Below are positions 1 through 10,137 of a stretch of DNA of 62,000 nt, piece by piece. The DNA lies in the NCBI GenBank assembly GCA_037447655.1, contig JBBHKE010002306.1, positions 1-62,000 of the forward strand, written 5' to 3'. Position 1 is the first letter of the stretch. Each line of letters begins with the position of its first letter. The DNA is from Zygnema cylindricum. Lineage: Eukaryota; Streptophyta; Zygnematophyceae; Zygnematales; Zygnemataceae. The translations under genes and the position numbers were made by a program. The notes beneath the pieces were generated by a model. That model was given only the letters and a program-made list of their open reading frames with translations. It did not search any database and was not told the origin of the DNA.

Positions 1-406
1 TCAAAAAAAAAAAAAAAAAAAAAAAATCACAAAAAGCTTCGCAAAAAAAAAAGGATTAACAAAAACCTTCATAAAAATATAAAAACTGACTTACAGTAAA
101 GGAACAGCAGAAGGCCAGTTGTGAAAAACAGGCAGTCCTGTCACAGGATCCTGAAAAATTAAAAACAAAATCATCATATTCTCAGTTTTCAAATATTAAA
201 ACTACACCGGAAACTGAAAAAAAGAAACAAGCCGAAAAACAAAACAAAAACCTTAGAAAAGTTTAAAGACGTTCAAAGGAATTATAGAAGTTTAAAGATC
301 AGCAAGGTTAAAATAACAAACGAGTGAGTCAAAGCTCGCATTCATTTTTTTCGAAGGTTCTATAATTAGAGTTCAGGGAGAGGAAGAAAAAGGAAAAAAA
401 GAAAAT
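1..406. other. A-rich non-coding stretch
   Basis: The stretch opens with a run of about 25 A and stays A-rich. I see no gene, RNA or element in it. Short open frames here are chance. Confidence 0.6.
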
Positions 407-604
407 GTGAAAACATGAATATACGAGAATATGAGAACATGAGAATATGAGAATAAAAATAAGAAAATATGAGAGCATGGGTCATACTGTGAGAGGACAT
501 GGACTAAGGCCCAAAAAATACGAGAATATGAGAATATGAGAACATGAGAATAAGAGAATCTGAGAATATGGGCCATACTGTGAGAGGACATGGACTAAGG
601 CCCA
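407..604. repeat. GAGAATATGA minisatellite with a 91-bp duplication
   Basis: Short units of the type GAGAATATGAGAACAT repeat irregularly. Inside them a segment beginning CATACTGTGAGAGGACATGG occurs twice, ending at 512 and 603, so the period is 91 bp with very few changes. This is a local tandem duplication. Open frames across it on both strands follow from the repeat. Confidence 0.8.
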
Positions 605-724
605 ATGTCTCCTCCCTCCAGGCGGTCCAACGCTCCATGAACAACGGCCACATCCAGTGCTCCACCTCCCTCCACCCCAACTGCCTTACCAAATCCCCCT
701 CCCCATCCCCTTCCCATCTCCTCC

Positions 725-990
725 GACCAAGTTAATTTATAGCCTCTCCTCCAAAAGAGTTAATTTATAGCCTCTATTTTGACCAAGTTAATTCATTGCT
801 TCTCCTCCGAAAACTTCCTCTGACCAAGTTCATTTATCGCCTCTCCTTCAAAAAAGTTCATTTATCGCCTCTCCTCCAAAAGAATTCATGTATAGCCCTC
901 TCGTTCAAAAAAGTTAATCTATCGCCCTTTCCTCCAAAAAAGTTGACTTATAGCCCTCACCTCCAAAAAAGTTAATTTATAGCCTTCTTC
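725..990. repeat. Minisatellite of about 35 bp, 7-9 units
   Basis: Units resemble CTCCAAAAAAGTTAATTTAT followed by AGCC or CGCC and a short CT tail. They are repeated with point changes such as GTTCATTTATCGCC and GTTGACTTATAGCC. Units differ by several bases each, so the array is not recent. There is no coding potential. Confidence 0.85.
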
Positions 991-1077
991 ATATTTTATG
1001 CATTTAGTGAATGGTCACGACTTCATATTGATGATCAAAACAAGACCAATCAAAGATAGTTTCATAAACAAATTTGA

Positions 1078-1280
1078 AAATTCCCACCAATAATCACATG
1101 ACGGCTTCACATCACTAATCGAAATGAGTATCCCGGTAAACATCACCGATCAGACAAAAAAGTGCCATAAATAAAGGTAAAATTTCCCACAGATAATCTC
1201 ATCATGACCTCTCACTGACAAATGAAAATGAGCGTCGTAATCAAAATTGCAAATCGGACAGAAAATGTTGTAAGAAAAAT
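1078..1280. repeat. Two diverged copies of a sequence of about 90 bp
   Basis: The segment starting AATTCCCACCAATAATCAC near 1079 recurs near 1190 as AATTTCCCACAGATAATCTC. Both continue through an AAATGAG element and a CGGACAG/GATCAGAC element. The copies lie about 110 bp apart and are clearly diverged. Confidence 0.6.
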
Positions 1281-1598
1281 TGAAATCTGACATCTGTAAT
1301 CGCAAATATACCTCGCCTGTTTCCGCTTCTTTCAGTCGAGAGAAGAGGGAAGGATAATCCTTCTGAAAGGAGTTCTCAAATCCTGAAGGGGAACTGAAAG
1401 ACAGGCAGATAGACAGAACGACAAACAAAAATTTCTCTCCTTTTAGTCCCAAGAACAAAAACATGAACCAAAAAACAAAGTGACACAACATCCCATTTCA
1501 GAGAAAACTACAGATGAGGATACTATACTCCATGCTCGTATCACGATGATTATTAAACAGAAACCTCACAAAAATCAAAAATGGTCTTTCCTTATCCC

Positions 1599-1830
1599 AC
1601 TCCCTCTCCCTCTCCCTCTCCCTTGACTAATGCAAACAGGCTAATGGGTCCTGTGACTCCACCTGTACGGCACCACAAAGACAACCTACACACACACACA
1701 CCCAACCACCCACCTGTACAGCAGCAGAGACAAACACCTGCCGGCACCACATAGAAACACTTGTACGGCACCACAAATGCACACACACACACACCTGTAG
1801 GGCACCACATATGGTGCGGCCGCCATGCAG
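1599..1830. repeat. CT tract, CA microsatellites and GTACGGCACCACA repeats
   Basis: A CTCCCT tract is followed by two CA runs (near 1689-1706 and 1780-1793). The element CTGTACGGCACCACA appears several times, with variants such as CTGTAGGGCACCACA, before and after the CA runs. It is a composite simple repeat and no gene is seen. Confidence 0.7.
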
Positions 1831-1939
1831 GGCACTCCACAGTGCTCCGCCAGGTGGAAGCCCTCCTGCAAATCATATCAGCATGCAAATCAACTTATAA
1901 TATAATAGCCAGAAACACCACAACCTCAACATATTTAGC

Positions 1940-2060
1940 GGGTAGAGAGAGAGAGAGGGAGAGAGAGAGAGAGGGAAAGAGAGAGAGAGAGGAGAGAGAG
2001 AGGGAGAGAGGGAGAGAGGGAGAGGGAGAGAGGGGGGGAGGGAGAGAGGGGAGAGAGTGA
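1940..2060. repeat. GA microsatellite
   Basis: Almost uninterrupted GAGAGA and GGGAGA units run for about 120 bp. Frames across it give Arg/Glu or Ser/Leu polymers and are not genes. Confidence 0.95.
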
Positions 2061-2361
2061 TTCCCGTGAGCTAAAATATTACATACCAAAGTGTGCATGT
2101 AATCGAAAAACAGGATAAATACCAAAGAACTAGTACAAAAAGTATTAACATAAACACTTCACCTCTATTCAAGTCTAAAACCTTGTTTGTAAATTTAGGT
2201 TTCCAAGCATCAAATACAAAGCGATTAACTAACTGTAAAGAATAAGTTGTGCATAGAATCATTTCAATAGCTCTTAGTTTTGCTATCAAATTATTTCTTT
2301 GGAATGCGTCTACCAGAATCAAGAACTCGCCAATGAAACTACATTGCCAATTTTTATTACC

Positions 2362-2538
2362 GTTAAAGCTTTTTTGGCCACTTAAAACATCTTTTCTTGT
2401 GCACACTTGTCGGATTGTCAATCCGATGGTTGCTGCTGGAAGGCGAAATTCTCACCTTCCCATTGGCTATCTCCGATTGACTATCTGACATGTGTCCACA
2501 GAGAAAAGATGTTATAAGTGGCCAAAAAAATATAACAC
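2362..2538. mobile_element. Foldback MITE, copy 1
   Basis: The left end (GTTAAAGCTTTTTTGGCCAC, then TTAAAACATC and CACACTTGTCGGATTGTCAAT) is mirrored by the right end (GACTATCTGACATGTGTCCA, then GATGTTATAAGTGGCC and TAACAC). The inverted ends are about 65 bp each with a short loop, so the whole element can fold. There is no ORF. Its sister copy is at 3072-3251. I could not establish a target-site duplication, so the superfamily is open. Confidence 0.75.
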
Positions 2539-3071
2539 TAATACCGAAAAGTGGTGTACTAGTGTTAGGTAAACTCATATAAGCCAAACTGAAGAACAAA
2601 AACAGAACTGCAAATATAGGCATAGTGCTTACCAGGCACCATACTATTTCACAAGTCGAGTCTTAGCCGATCATATAAAGCACTTACGCATAAAAACACA
2701 GCACACGATACTAGGCCATGGCTTAACATAAGCAAAATATTGCCCTCAATTCCTTGCATATTTAACTAACAGGCCTACTAAAACAAAATTCTACACAAGA
2801 ATAAGCAATAACCTTTTTGAGATCAATTTTGCATATTGTAGTACAAGAAGTATCTAAAATTGCAACGACCTTCAATGCATAAATGAAGTGAGTAAAACGT
2901 TGGCTTGCCTCTGGAAAAATAGGCACTAAAAATATTAACAAGCAATAAGTGTTCAATTTCAACAACTGAGAACAGCGAATAGAAAAGCGGAGCCTGCTAT
3001 AGGCGCTTCTCCATGTGCTTTTGGTAACCGAATATGAGCACGCACAATTGCTACACTACTAATTATTATTA
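2539..3071. other. Unassigned AT-rich spacer
   Basis: This separates the two foldback elements. No motif or supportable ORF was found in it. Confidence 0.4.
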
Positions 3072-3251
3072 GTGTTAAAGTTTTTTTGCCACTTAAAACT
3101 TCTTTTTTTTGTGCACACTTGTCGGATTGTCAATCTAATGGTTGCTATTAGAAGGGTAGATTATCACCGTCCTATTGGCAGTCTTCAATTGACAATCAGA
3201 CAAGTGTGTACAGAGAAAAAATGTTTTAGGTGGCAAAAAAAACTCTAACAC
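3072..3251. mobile_element. Foldback MITE, copy 2
   Basis: It begins GTGTTAAAGTTTTTTTGCC and ends GGCAAAAAAAACTCTAACAC, with the same CACTTGTCGGATTGTCAATC inner arm as copy 1, mirrored by GACAATCAGACAAGTGTG. About 180 bp, non-coding. Matching two copies 700 bp apart fixes the family's ends near GTGTTA and TAACAC. The sequence beside the ends (TTA to the left, TGA to the right) does not give a clean duplication. Confidence 0.8.
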
Positions 3252-4100
3252 TGATAACATGACCGGTGTGCGTACCTTCACAGCAAAAGATGCTAAAAAA
3301 GCAAGCGACAGAAAAATTTGGCGACGCTCGCTTGTCAATAAGACTTGTACATATATGTTTTAACTCTAATAACGATCGGCGGTATATATAGTATATATTC
3401 AAAGGTAAGATATCGAACGGGAATAAAGTACAATTGCATCGTGAGAGAGGAGAGGAGAAGGAAATTAGATCCCAAGGTAAATTACGGTGACAAGTTGAGG
3501 ATTAATTTTTATATTATTAGTTAAATGTTATTTTCAATGTTATGTGCATAGGTTTTTTTTGTTTATTAGGTATATGTTATTTTAATGTTATGTATATAAT
3601 TTATAAATGTTTACTAGTTATAATCTACTATTTTACTGACGTGGACTATTTTCAGCGAACCAAAATCAACGTTTTTAAAAAAGACATATGTATCAACGAT
3701 CGTAATTTAGTGTTACTAGAAAAGTACAAAACAATTCATAATTCAAAATGAGTATCAAAAGATTTTAATTTAGTGTTATTATCTCGAATGCACATTGAAC
3801 CAGCAAAGGAGAAAAAACGCAGACAACCTATTATTAAGATTTGATTTGTATTGCACAGAGAATTTATGACACCATTTTCCAAAAAATCAACTAAAAACCC
3901 TTCGAAAGAGCTCATTTTATTTTGTATCTCTTACAAAATTGAAGTCTTATAAACTATTAAAGTCTTTGTACAAAATTACTTCGTTATTCTAATTTGTAAA
4001 TTGCCGGTCAAGGTTTACAAAGGCGACGGTTATCATTTCTCCATTGAAAACCTAATTCCTCTCCCAAACCTAATTCCTCGCCCAAATCTAAGAGACAAGA
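3252..4100. other. AT-rich intergenic sequence
   Basis: No gene or repeat was recognised. Open frames here lack any family resemblance and are short. Confidence 0.4.
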
Positions 4101-5070
4101 GTCTCCCACAAAGGGAAAAGGCAAGTCTAAGTCGTAGTCATCCTCTCCTTCTTCCATCCTCTCCCTCTTCTATCCTCTCCCTTTTCCACCATCTCCCTCT
4201 TACATTCTCTCATTCTTCCACCCTGACCCTTTTCCATCCTCTCCCTCTTCCATTCCCTCACAAGGTTCTAAATCTCCCTTCTTTAGAAGAATTAGACCTT
4301 CAAGTGAATTCTCCAACAAAAGGAAACTAAAGCAAACTCAAAGCCAAAGCCAAAACCAAAACCAAAATCCCTCTCTCCCTGTCTCTCCATTCCTCTCTCT
4401 CCCTCTCCCTCTCTCTCAACTATAGGTCAAGTGACCTTGTCACCTAATTTTTTGGCGTCCAATTTTCAACATTCGACTTTTGATTTTTGACTCTCTTTAC
4501 TCCAAATCCACGCTAATTTGGGTACAGGATTGGACATAGCAACAGGTACAATTTGTACAGCTATAGAAAATCCTTTTTTCAAGATACAAATCTATACTGA
4601 AAATTAAAGTTTCTACTCAAAATTAGTTCTTTGGTCAAATTTCTTTGCCGTTTGTACCCTTGTAATTCCTATACACCGCAAAAACTAAAAACCAAGAAAT
4701 AAACTCTCGTCCATCCCCCTTCCTCTCTCTCTCTCTCAACTCTCCCAATTCTATCAGCTCGCTCAATACTTTCCCATCTTTCTCTCAACTTTCTCTCTCT
4801 CACCACTCTCTCTCATCTCCTTGTCACCTCCATCACCGCCCCCTCACCTCACTCCTAAGTCTCTCTCAGCTCTCCCTCAACTCTCTATCACCTCACTCTC
4901 AAATCTCTCTCAATTCTCCCTCACCTCTATCTCACCTCCCTCAAACCTTGATTTTCCCATCCTCCTCTTCCTTCCTCATTCCGCCTTACTTTGCATTTGT
5001 TTACTTCCCTCCTCACTCCCTCTTTGTATTTGTTTACTTCCCCCCTCCTTCCTCCCTACATTGTAATTAT
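4101..5070. repeat. Pyrimidine-rich low-complexity tracts
   Basis: CTCCCTCTTCCAT and CTCTCTCAACTCTCCC type tracts (about 4120-4260, 4365-4425, 4720-4960) are separated by ordinary AT-rich sequence. The tracts lie just 3' of the minus-strand gene at 5071-5475 and so are purine-rich in its transcript direction. The Ser/Pro/Leu-rich frames on the plus strand follow from composition. Confidence 0.75.
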
Positions 5071-5475
5071 TTACTTCCCTCCTCCTTCCTGGTTACTTTT
5101 CATATCTTTACTTTGTTCTTCTTTTTTGGGAAACAACGGATCTTCCCCCTTTATCACCCAACCTAATCCATAAAAGACACATCCGGCCAAAATTGCCGTT
5201 CCCCAAGCATACGAATAATACTTGCTATATGTCCGTTGGGCGTAACGCCATTGTTCTCGTAAAGTTATCGGGTCCGGATTTACGGAGTCCGGAGGATTGA
5301 CAGGTGGCGGCCTTCTATAGGGCTCGCCCGGAGGGAATTTGTAGGTTTGACTAGGTTTCGGGACGGACTCGGGGGAATCCACACTAATTTTGGTTCCGTT
5401 AGGGTTTGTGGAATCTTTAGGGTTTTGTGATTTTTTTTGGTTTGGGGAAGTTTTTGGGTTAAGGACCGAGGTCAT
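5071..5475 (-). CDS. Small single-span membrane protein, plant-type, unknown function
   Basis: An uninterrupted 134-codon frame begins at an ATG preceded by CGTCACG and ends with TAA. Residues 1 to about 70 are hydrophilic and rich in Pro, Asn, Lys and Ser (repeated NPK and PNQKK type words), as expected of a targeting or disordered region. Residues about 75-92 (REQWRYAQRTYSKYYSYAWG) are aromatic. One membrane segment follows (about 93-109, TAILAGCVFYGLGWVIKG), and the tail is charged (EDPLFPKKEEQSKDMKSNQE). Arg/Tyr residues before and Lys/Glu after the span are typical of a small organelle-membrane subunit, but no catalytic motif is present. The aromatic-plus-span block looks conserved, and I recall similar unnamed plant proteins without being able to confirm them. 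It appears intron-free. Upstream on the minus strand is a T-rich GAATTGGAGTA-type repeat that may be promoter sequence. Confidence 0.7.
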   Translation of the reverse strand: MTSVLNPKTSPNQKKSQNPKDSTNPNGTKISVDSPESVPKPSQTYKFPPGEPYRRPPPVNPPDSVNPDPITLREQWRYAQRTYSKYYSYAWGTAILAGCVFYGLGWVIKGEDPLFPKKEEQSKDMKSNQEGGGK

Positions 5476-5519
5476 CGTGACGAAAAGTGGAGTGGTTATT
5501 TTTTTTGAAAATTTGGAGA

Positions 5520-5740
5520 GTGGGAATTAAAATGGAAATATAGGAGAATTGGGGTAGAAATAGAGTAAAATTTGTAGTGAAAATAGAGGAGAATTGGAGT
5601 AAAATTAGAGTAGAATTAGAATGACGATAAATTGGAATTGGAGTGGAAATTGGAGTGAAAATAGAGAATATTTATAGTAGAATTGGAGTAGAATTAGAGT
5701 AGAATTAGAATTAGAATTGGATCTTAACATTAGAGTGATT
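5520..5740. repeat. GAATTGGAGTAGAAT minisatellite upstream of the membrane-protein gene
   Basis: Imperfect units of GAATTGGAGTAGAATTAGAG repeat across about 200 bp. Read in the direction of the 5071-5475 gene this is a CTCCAATTCTA-type pyrimidine-rich 5' region. A CTATATTT element about 60 bp upstream of the ATG is a weak TATA candidate. Confidence 0.7.
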
Positions 5741-6355
5741 AACTCGAATACGGACCGTCGATGAAGGGACACACGTCACTAGGATAGTGCACGCAATATA
5801 CAATACAATATTTCTAAGATATAGCATAAAAGTATAATTATTTACACGAAAAAAAGAAATTTATTGTTGGAACAAGTTAATTCATATCCACGCCAAATAT
5901 TGCCCTTTGCCACTTTGCCATTCTATAATCGATAATATTAAATAGTGGAAAATTATAGACAAAATTTCCCAGTACCCAACCCTGGTAAAGACTATGGGCA
6001 ATGTACTTATATCAATCTGTTCTGTGTGGTACTCTTTCATATTTTTTGTCCTGTACAATATTACGTACGGATTATTGTACTTAGAGGTTATCATTTGTAT
6101 GGAATAGGTTAAATACAAAATATCATGCACTTGTATGAGTATCGTGTGGACGGATTATATTTTATTTGGATTATTGTACTTAGGATGATTGTTATCCGGA
6201 TTTAGGTACAAACAAATTATGGTACAATTATCGGTCAATTATCAGTCATCTATCTTTCATTTATCAATCGATTATCTGCAATAACCGATTTAACGATATT
6301 TATTGGCAATGTTAATTCTTATAGTATTGAAGGCCACGGTATCGATAGACAATCC
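5741..6355. other. AT-rich intergenic sequence
   Basis: The only pattern is repeated TTATCNNTCATTTATC-like words around 6230-6290. No gene was recognised. Confidence 0.4.
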
Positions 6356-6840
6356 CGACATTGCAATATAGTTTTTGAACTTCACGCTCCCTTGACTCTT
6401 CTCCGCTCTTTCCCCTCTTCCCCCTCCCCCGTGTCCCCCTTACCGTTTTTTCCCTTCTCCCCTCACTCCCATATCTACCCCCCTTTATCCATTTCCGCCC
6501 ACCTCCACCGCTGGGGGGAAGACTTTTGGAAGGATGGAGGTAGAGGTAGATTTTAGGACGGTGGGGGAGGTGAAGTGGTATGCAAAGGGATATTTTAGGC
6601 GATGAGGGGAGCAAGGGAGATGGAAGGGGAAAGGGAAGGGGAGAGGGAAGGGGAAAGGGAGATAGAGGTGGAGGGTAAGAGGGAGAGTGAGAGGGAGAGT
6701 GAGAGGGAGATGGAGAGGAAGAGGAAGATGGAAAAGGAGAGAGAGTGAGGGGCAAGGTGAGGGAGACATGAAAAGGGGGAGAGGTAGATGGAGATTGAGA
6801 GGGAGGGGTATAGGGAGAGGACTTGGTGAACATGGTCGGA
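6356..6840. repeat. Strand-asymmetric pyrimidine then purine tract
   Basis: A CTCCCCT-rich half (about 6380-6500) switches to a GGGAGA/GGGAAA-rich half (about 6590-6830). Both strands are open over about 130-170 codons (Pro/Ser/Leu-rich) through composition alone. The purine half ends at the hAT-like element's target site. Confidence 0.75.
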
Positions 6841-6867
6841 GTTGAGATAATATCAAATGATAAAGAG

Positions 6868-7346
6868 TAGTGTTGTGTATCGGCAATAAATTTTTTCTGA
6901 CAACATCGATATTGAGAGTTATCGGTTATCCATCAGTCATGGATCCCGATATATCGCTCCGTAACCAATAAATTCCTTATCGGCGATAAATGGAAAAAGT
7001 ATAGTACGGTGTAAAATAGTACTTTATCATATACTGTATTGTATTTTTCACTATACATAGCGAGGCATGCAACGTGTAACAATTTGTTCCGTAGTCTGTG
7101 TAACAGAATAACCGCGTTTCAGTACAACGGGATAAAACATACAATTGTACGGTGCAAACCCTACAAATATCGCCGTTAGTTATCAGAACCGGTGTTATCG
7201 CGATAAAAAATCGATATACCGATACTATCGGTTTTTTATCGGCGATAACACCGGTGTCGATATATTGTGCCAATATATCAATTATCGGCAAGCCAAAAAA
7301 AGGTACATATCGATTATCGGCAAAACCTTGCCGATACACAACACTA
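6868..7346. mobile_element. Non-autonomous hAT-like element, 479 bp
   Basis: The left end TAGTGTTGTGTATCGGCAA is mirrored at the right end by TTGCCGATACACAACACTA, a perfect 19-bp terminal inverted repeat. The flanks are ATAAAGAG (6860-6867) and GTAAAGAG (7347-7354), an 8-bp duplication with one mismatch, which is the length made by hAT transposases. The interior is made of further inverted ATCGGCGATA and CGATATACCGATA words, so it can form nested hairpins. There is no transposase ORF. Related ends occur at 14472-15479. Confidence 0.85.
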
Positions 7347-7354
7347 GTAAAGAG

Positions 7355-7860
7355 ACAAAGGCAATTTTGTCTATTATTATTATCATTTTTTTTTTTTTGT
7401 ATTTGAGTTATTTTTCTCCGTTGAGAGAATTTTGTTTCTTTCATGTGCGTCTTATTTTCTTTTTTTTTCTATTTTTTTGCATTTTTAAAAACAATATCTT
7501 CTCCAAATCACGAATCTTTAGTATCGTTTGATTTCTCTCTTGTTATTCTCTTTCTTTCATTTCAACCTCTATATATTTTCAAGCAACCATGGTTTTTCGG
7601 GTTTTTAAACTTTTTTAAGAGTTTTTTATGGTTATATCGCGGTTATCCTAAGGTTTTTTTAGGAATTTTTCAAGCTTTTCAAAGTTTCTATTGTATTTTA
7701 AGGTTTTTTCAGGGTTCCGTATGGGTTAATTTTAATTTTTCAGCGTTTTCCTTTTTACAACTTCAATTTATTGTGAAATTAGGTTTTGGGGCGCTTTTTT
7801 TTTGTTACGACTTCAAATGAATTTTTAAGGTGTTTTTTCCGCAAGCTTCAATAGTTTTGA
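7355..7860. other. T-rich non-coding sequence
   Basis: Long T runs and repeated GGTTTTT words are present. The Phe-rich frames follow from the T runs. Nothing else was seen. Confidence 0.5.
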
Positions 7861-7869
7861 AATTTAGGA

Positions 7870-8862
7870 TTTCTTAGAGGGAGGGTGAGGGGGTGGAGGG
7901 AAGGGGGTGGGGAGAAGGTGAAGAGGCAGGGGGCTGGGGCCGAGGGTGGGGAACTTTTGGTTATTTAGGGAAGGGTGGAAAGGCCAAAAGGGGGGAGAGA
8001 GAAAAGTAAAAAAGCGTTGGTATGGGACTCTGAGGCATTGCATTAGCAACGCCATCGTACAATCCGCCATTCCGACCTCTCTCTCCTCTAGCTTCTCTCC
8101 TTTCTCTCCCCTCTCAGCCTTCTCTCACCTCTCCGTCCTCTCTCTCCTCTCCGTCATCTCCCTCCTCTCTGTCCTCTCCTTCCTCTCCCATCTCTCTATC
8201 CTCTCCCATCTCTTCCTCCTCTCCTTTCTCACTCTCTAAACACTTTTCTCCCTTCCCTCCCTTCTGTCCTTCTCTCCCTTCTCGTGCTTCTTTCCCCTCT
8301 CCCACTTCTCTTTCTTCTAGCCCTCCTCTCCCTCCTCTCCCTCCTCTCCTATTTTCCTATCCTCTCCCATCTCCCCCTAATCTCCATTCTCTCCCTTCTC
8401 TTCCTTCTCTCCTATCTCTCCCTTCTTTCGCTTCTCTATTCTCTCGTTTTTTCCCTTTCTCTCCATTCTCTCCCTCCACTCTCTCCTCTTCCTTCTCTCC
8501 CGTCTTTTCCTTCTCTCTCCTCTTTCGTCTTCCCTTTTCTCCCTTCTCTCCCTCTCCATTCTATCACTCCTCTCCTCTTCTCCTTCCTCCCCCGTCTCTC
8601 CAATCGCTCTTTTCTTTTCCTTCTATCCCTTCACTCCCTCTCCCTTTCCTCCTCCCTCCTCTTCCCCTCCCTCTCCCCCTCCTCTCCCCCTCCTCTCCTC
8701 TCCCTCCTCTCCCTCTCCCTCTCCCCCTCCTCTCCCCCTCTCCTCTCCCTCCTCTCCCTCTCCCTCTCCCCCTCCCTCTTCTCCCCTCCCTCCTCTCCCT
8801 CTCCCTCCTCTCCCTCCCCATCCTTTCCCTCCTCTCCCTCCTCTCCCTCCTCTCCCTTCCGA
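7870..8862. repeat. Purine tract followed by about 800 bp of CTCCCT pyrimidine repeat
   Basis: GGGAGGGTGAGGGGGTGGAGG (about 7878-7940) gives way at about 8070 to CTCTCCCTCCTCTCC-type repeats reaching 8862. Units of TCTCCCTCC are tightly tandem from 8630. Such tracts can form triplex or other non-B DNA. The Ser/Leu/Pro frame (8284-8979, plus) and the Arg/Glu/Gly frames (minus) are by-products. Confidence 0.9.
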
Positions 8863-8989
8863 ATGGCTGATGGTGAGCAGATGGCGATTGGCAGTCTTGG
8901 CCCTTGCAAGACAGTAAAAGCCCTAACAAGGGAGCAATATAGTGTGGCACTACTTGTTCACCGGGAAATCTTATTCTAGTGGACGAAAC

Positions 8990-10020
8990 TGGAAACAATG
9001 TCGAGAAAAGTAGGGTATAAAGTGGTAGGATTGAGGCTCAAAATAGGGTGAAATTTAGACCAATTTTGTAGTTTGTCACCGTTGTTCCGAATTTGCTTAC
9101 ATAATAAAAGGCCAAACAGTAAAAAAATCCCCATTTGTATTTGGGGATCTTGGTATTTGATTCACTACTTGCATCGATGAATTACAAATGTCGTATAAAG
9201 GACTATCAAATATACAAGAAAATAAGCAAAACGTTTTACAAAAAAAACAAAAAAAACTGCTGACCATGAGCATTTTACTAACGTGAAACAATATTAATAG
9301 TTAAAATACGGTTGGCCATTTCAATTAAATGCAATAACCTAAATTCTCCAAATCATTTGTTTACTCAAACTTTTATTATCAAAAAGTTTTTCAAAATTTT
9401 GTTCGACACGTAATTTCATTCATATTCAACATTTATCATCCAATTTGTGGACAATACCAACATATCAGCGACAATATACAACAACAGTATGCAACAATAT
9501 CTCGTAATTTTTTTCTTGGTCCATTTCCCCATTGTATAAAAGGGCCATAGGTAAACATTTCCCCATCGTATCTGGAATTTCCGTGTTTGATCACGATTAC
9601 TAATCAAAAGAATACATATAAACACATAAAAATAAAATGTTGAGATTCAATTAAAAGAAAGCAGTTAGGGTCAAGCCACGCCATTCAACAAGTGTCCTTT
9701 AACTAAAACTTGATACAATTAAAAAAACCAAGGAACATATATTTTCAGGTATTTGTCATGAATATCATTAATAAGGCTACGTTAGAAAATGGTCTCGCAA
9801 CTCTCGTACACACGATAAACAAACAACACGAGATAAAGCAACATGTTTCACAATAATACAAAAGAAAATTCAAACAAGGATACTGAATAACCTGAAACGG
9901 TAGTAACAATAAAAAAACGACTGACGTTTGACTTCAAAGCCACACTTACAACTGACACATAAATCCCCCGGATCATCTATCTACGTAAATGCTCATACTT
10001 TAAATATGCTTAAATTCGTC
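8990..10020. other. AT-rich intergenic sequence
   Basis: No gene was recognised. Two stretches near 9105-9170 and 9537-9600 share a pattern (AAAAGGCCA, then CCCCAT, then GTATTTGGGGA or GTATCTGGAAT) and may be old duplicates. Confidence 0.4.
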
Positions 10021-10137
10021 GTCTCCATTTGTTGTGTTTCCCAACCAGTATTGGTTCCAACAACAATAATAATAATTTCTTTCATGTTTTGATTCTTACT
10101 TCCTTAATACGGGACCGACACGAAGTGGTGGGGATTT

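Noticed and set aside
1150-1491. 113-codon minus frame with a hydrophobic N-terminus
   Set aside because: It crosses an imperfect duplication and AT-rich sequence and has no family resemblance. The hydrophobic start is Phe/Leu composition from a T-rich strand. Not enough for a gene call.
5395-5435. TAGGGTTT words resembling plant telomere repeat
   Set aside because: Only two imperfect copies are present and they lie in the coding region for an Asn/Pro-rich segment, so they are not an interstitial telomere.
8284-8979. 231-codon Leu/Ser/Pro frame and overlapping Arg/Glu/Gly frames
   Set aside because: Pure low-complexity pyrimidine repeat with every frame open. Composition explains it.
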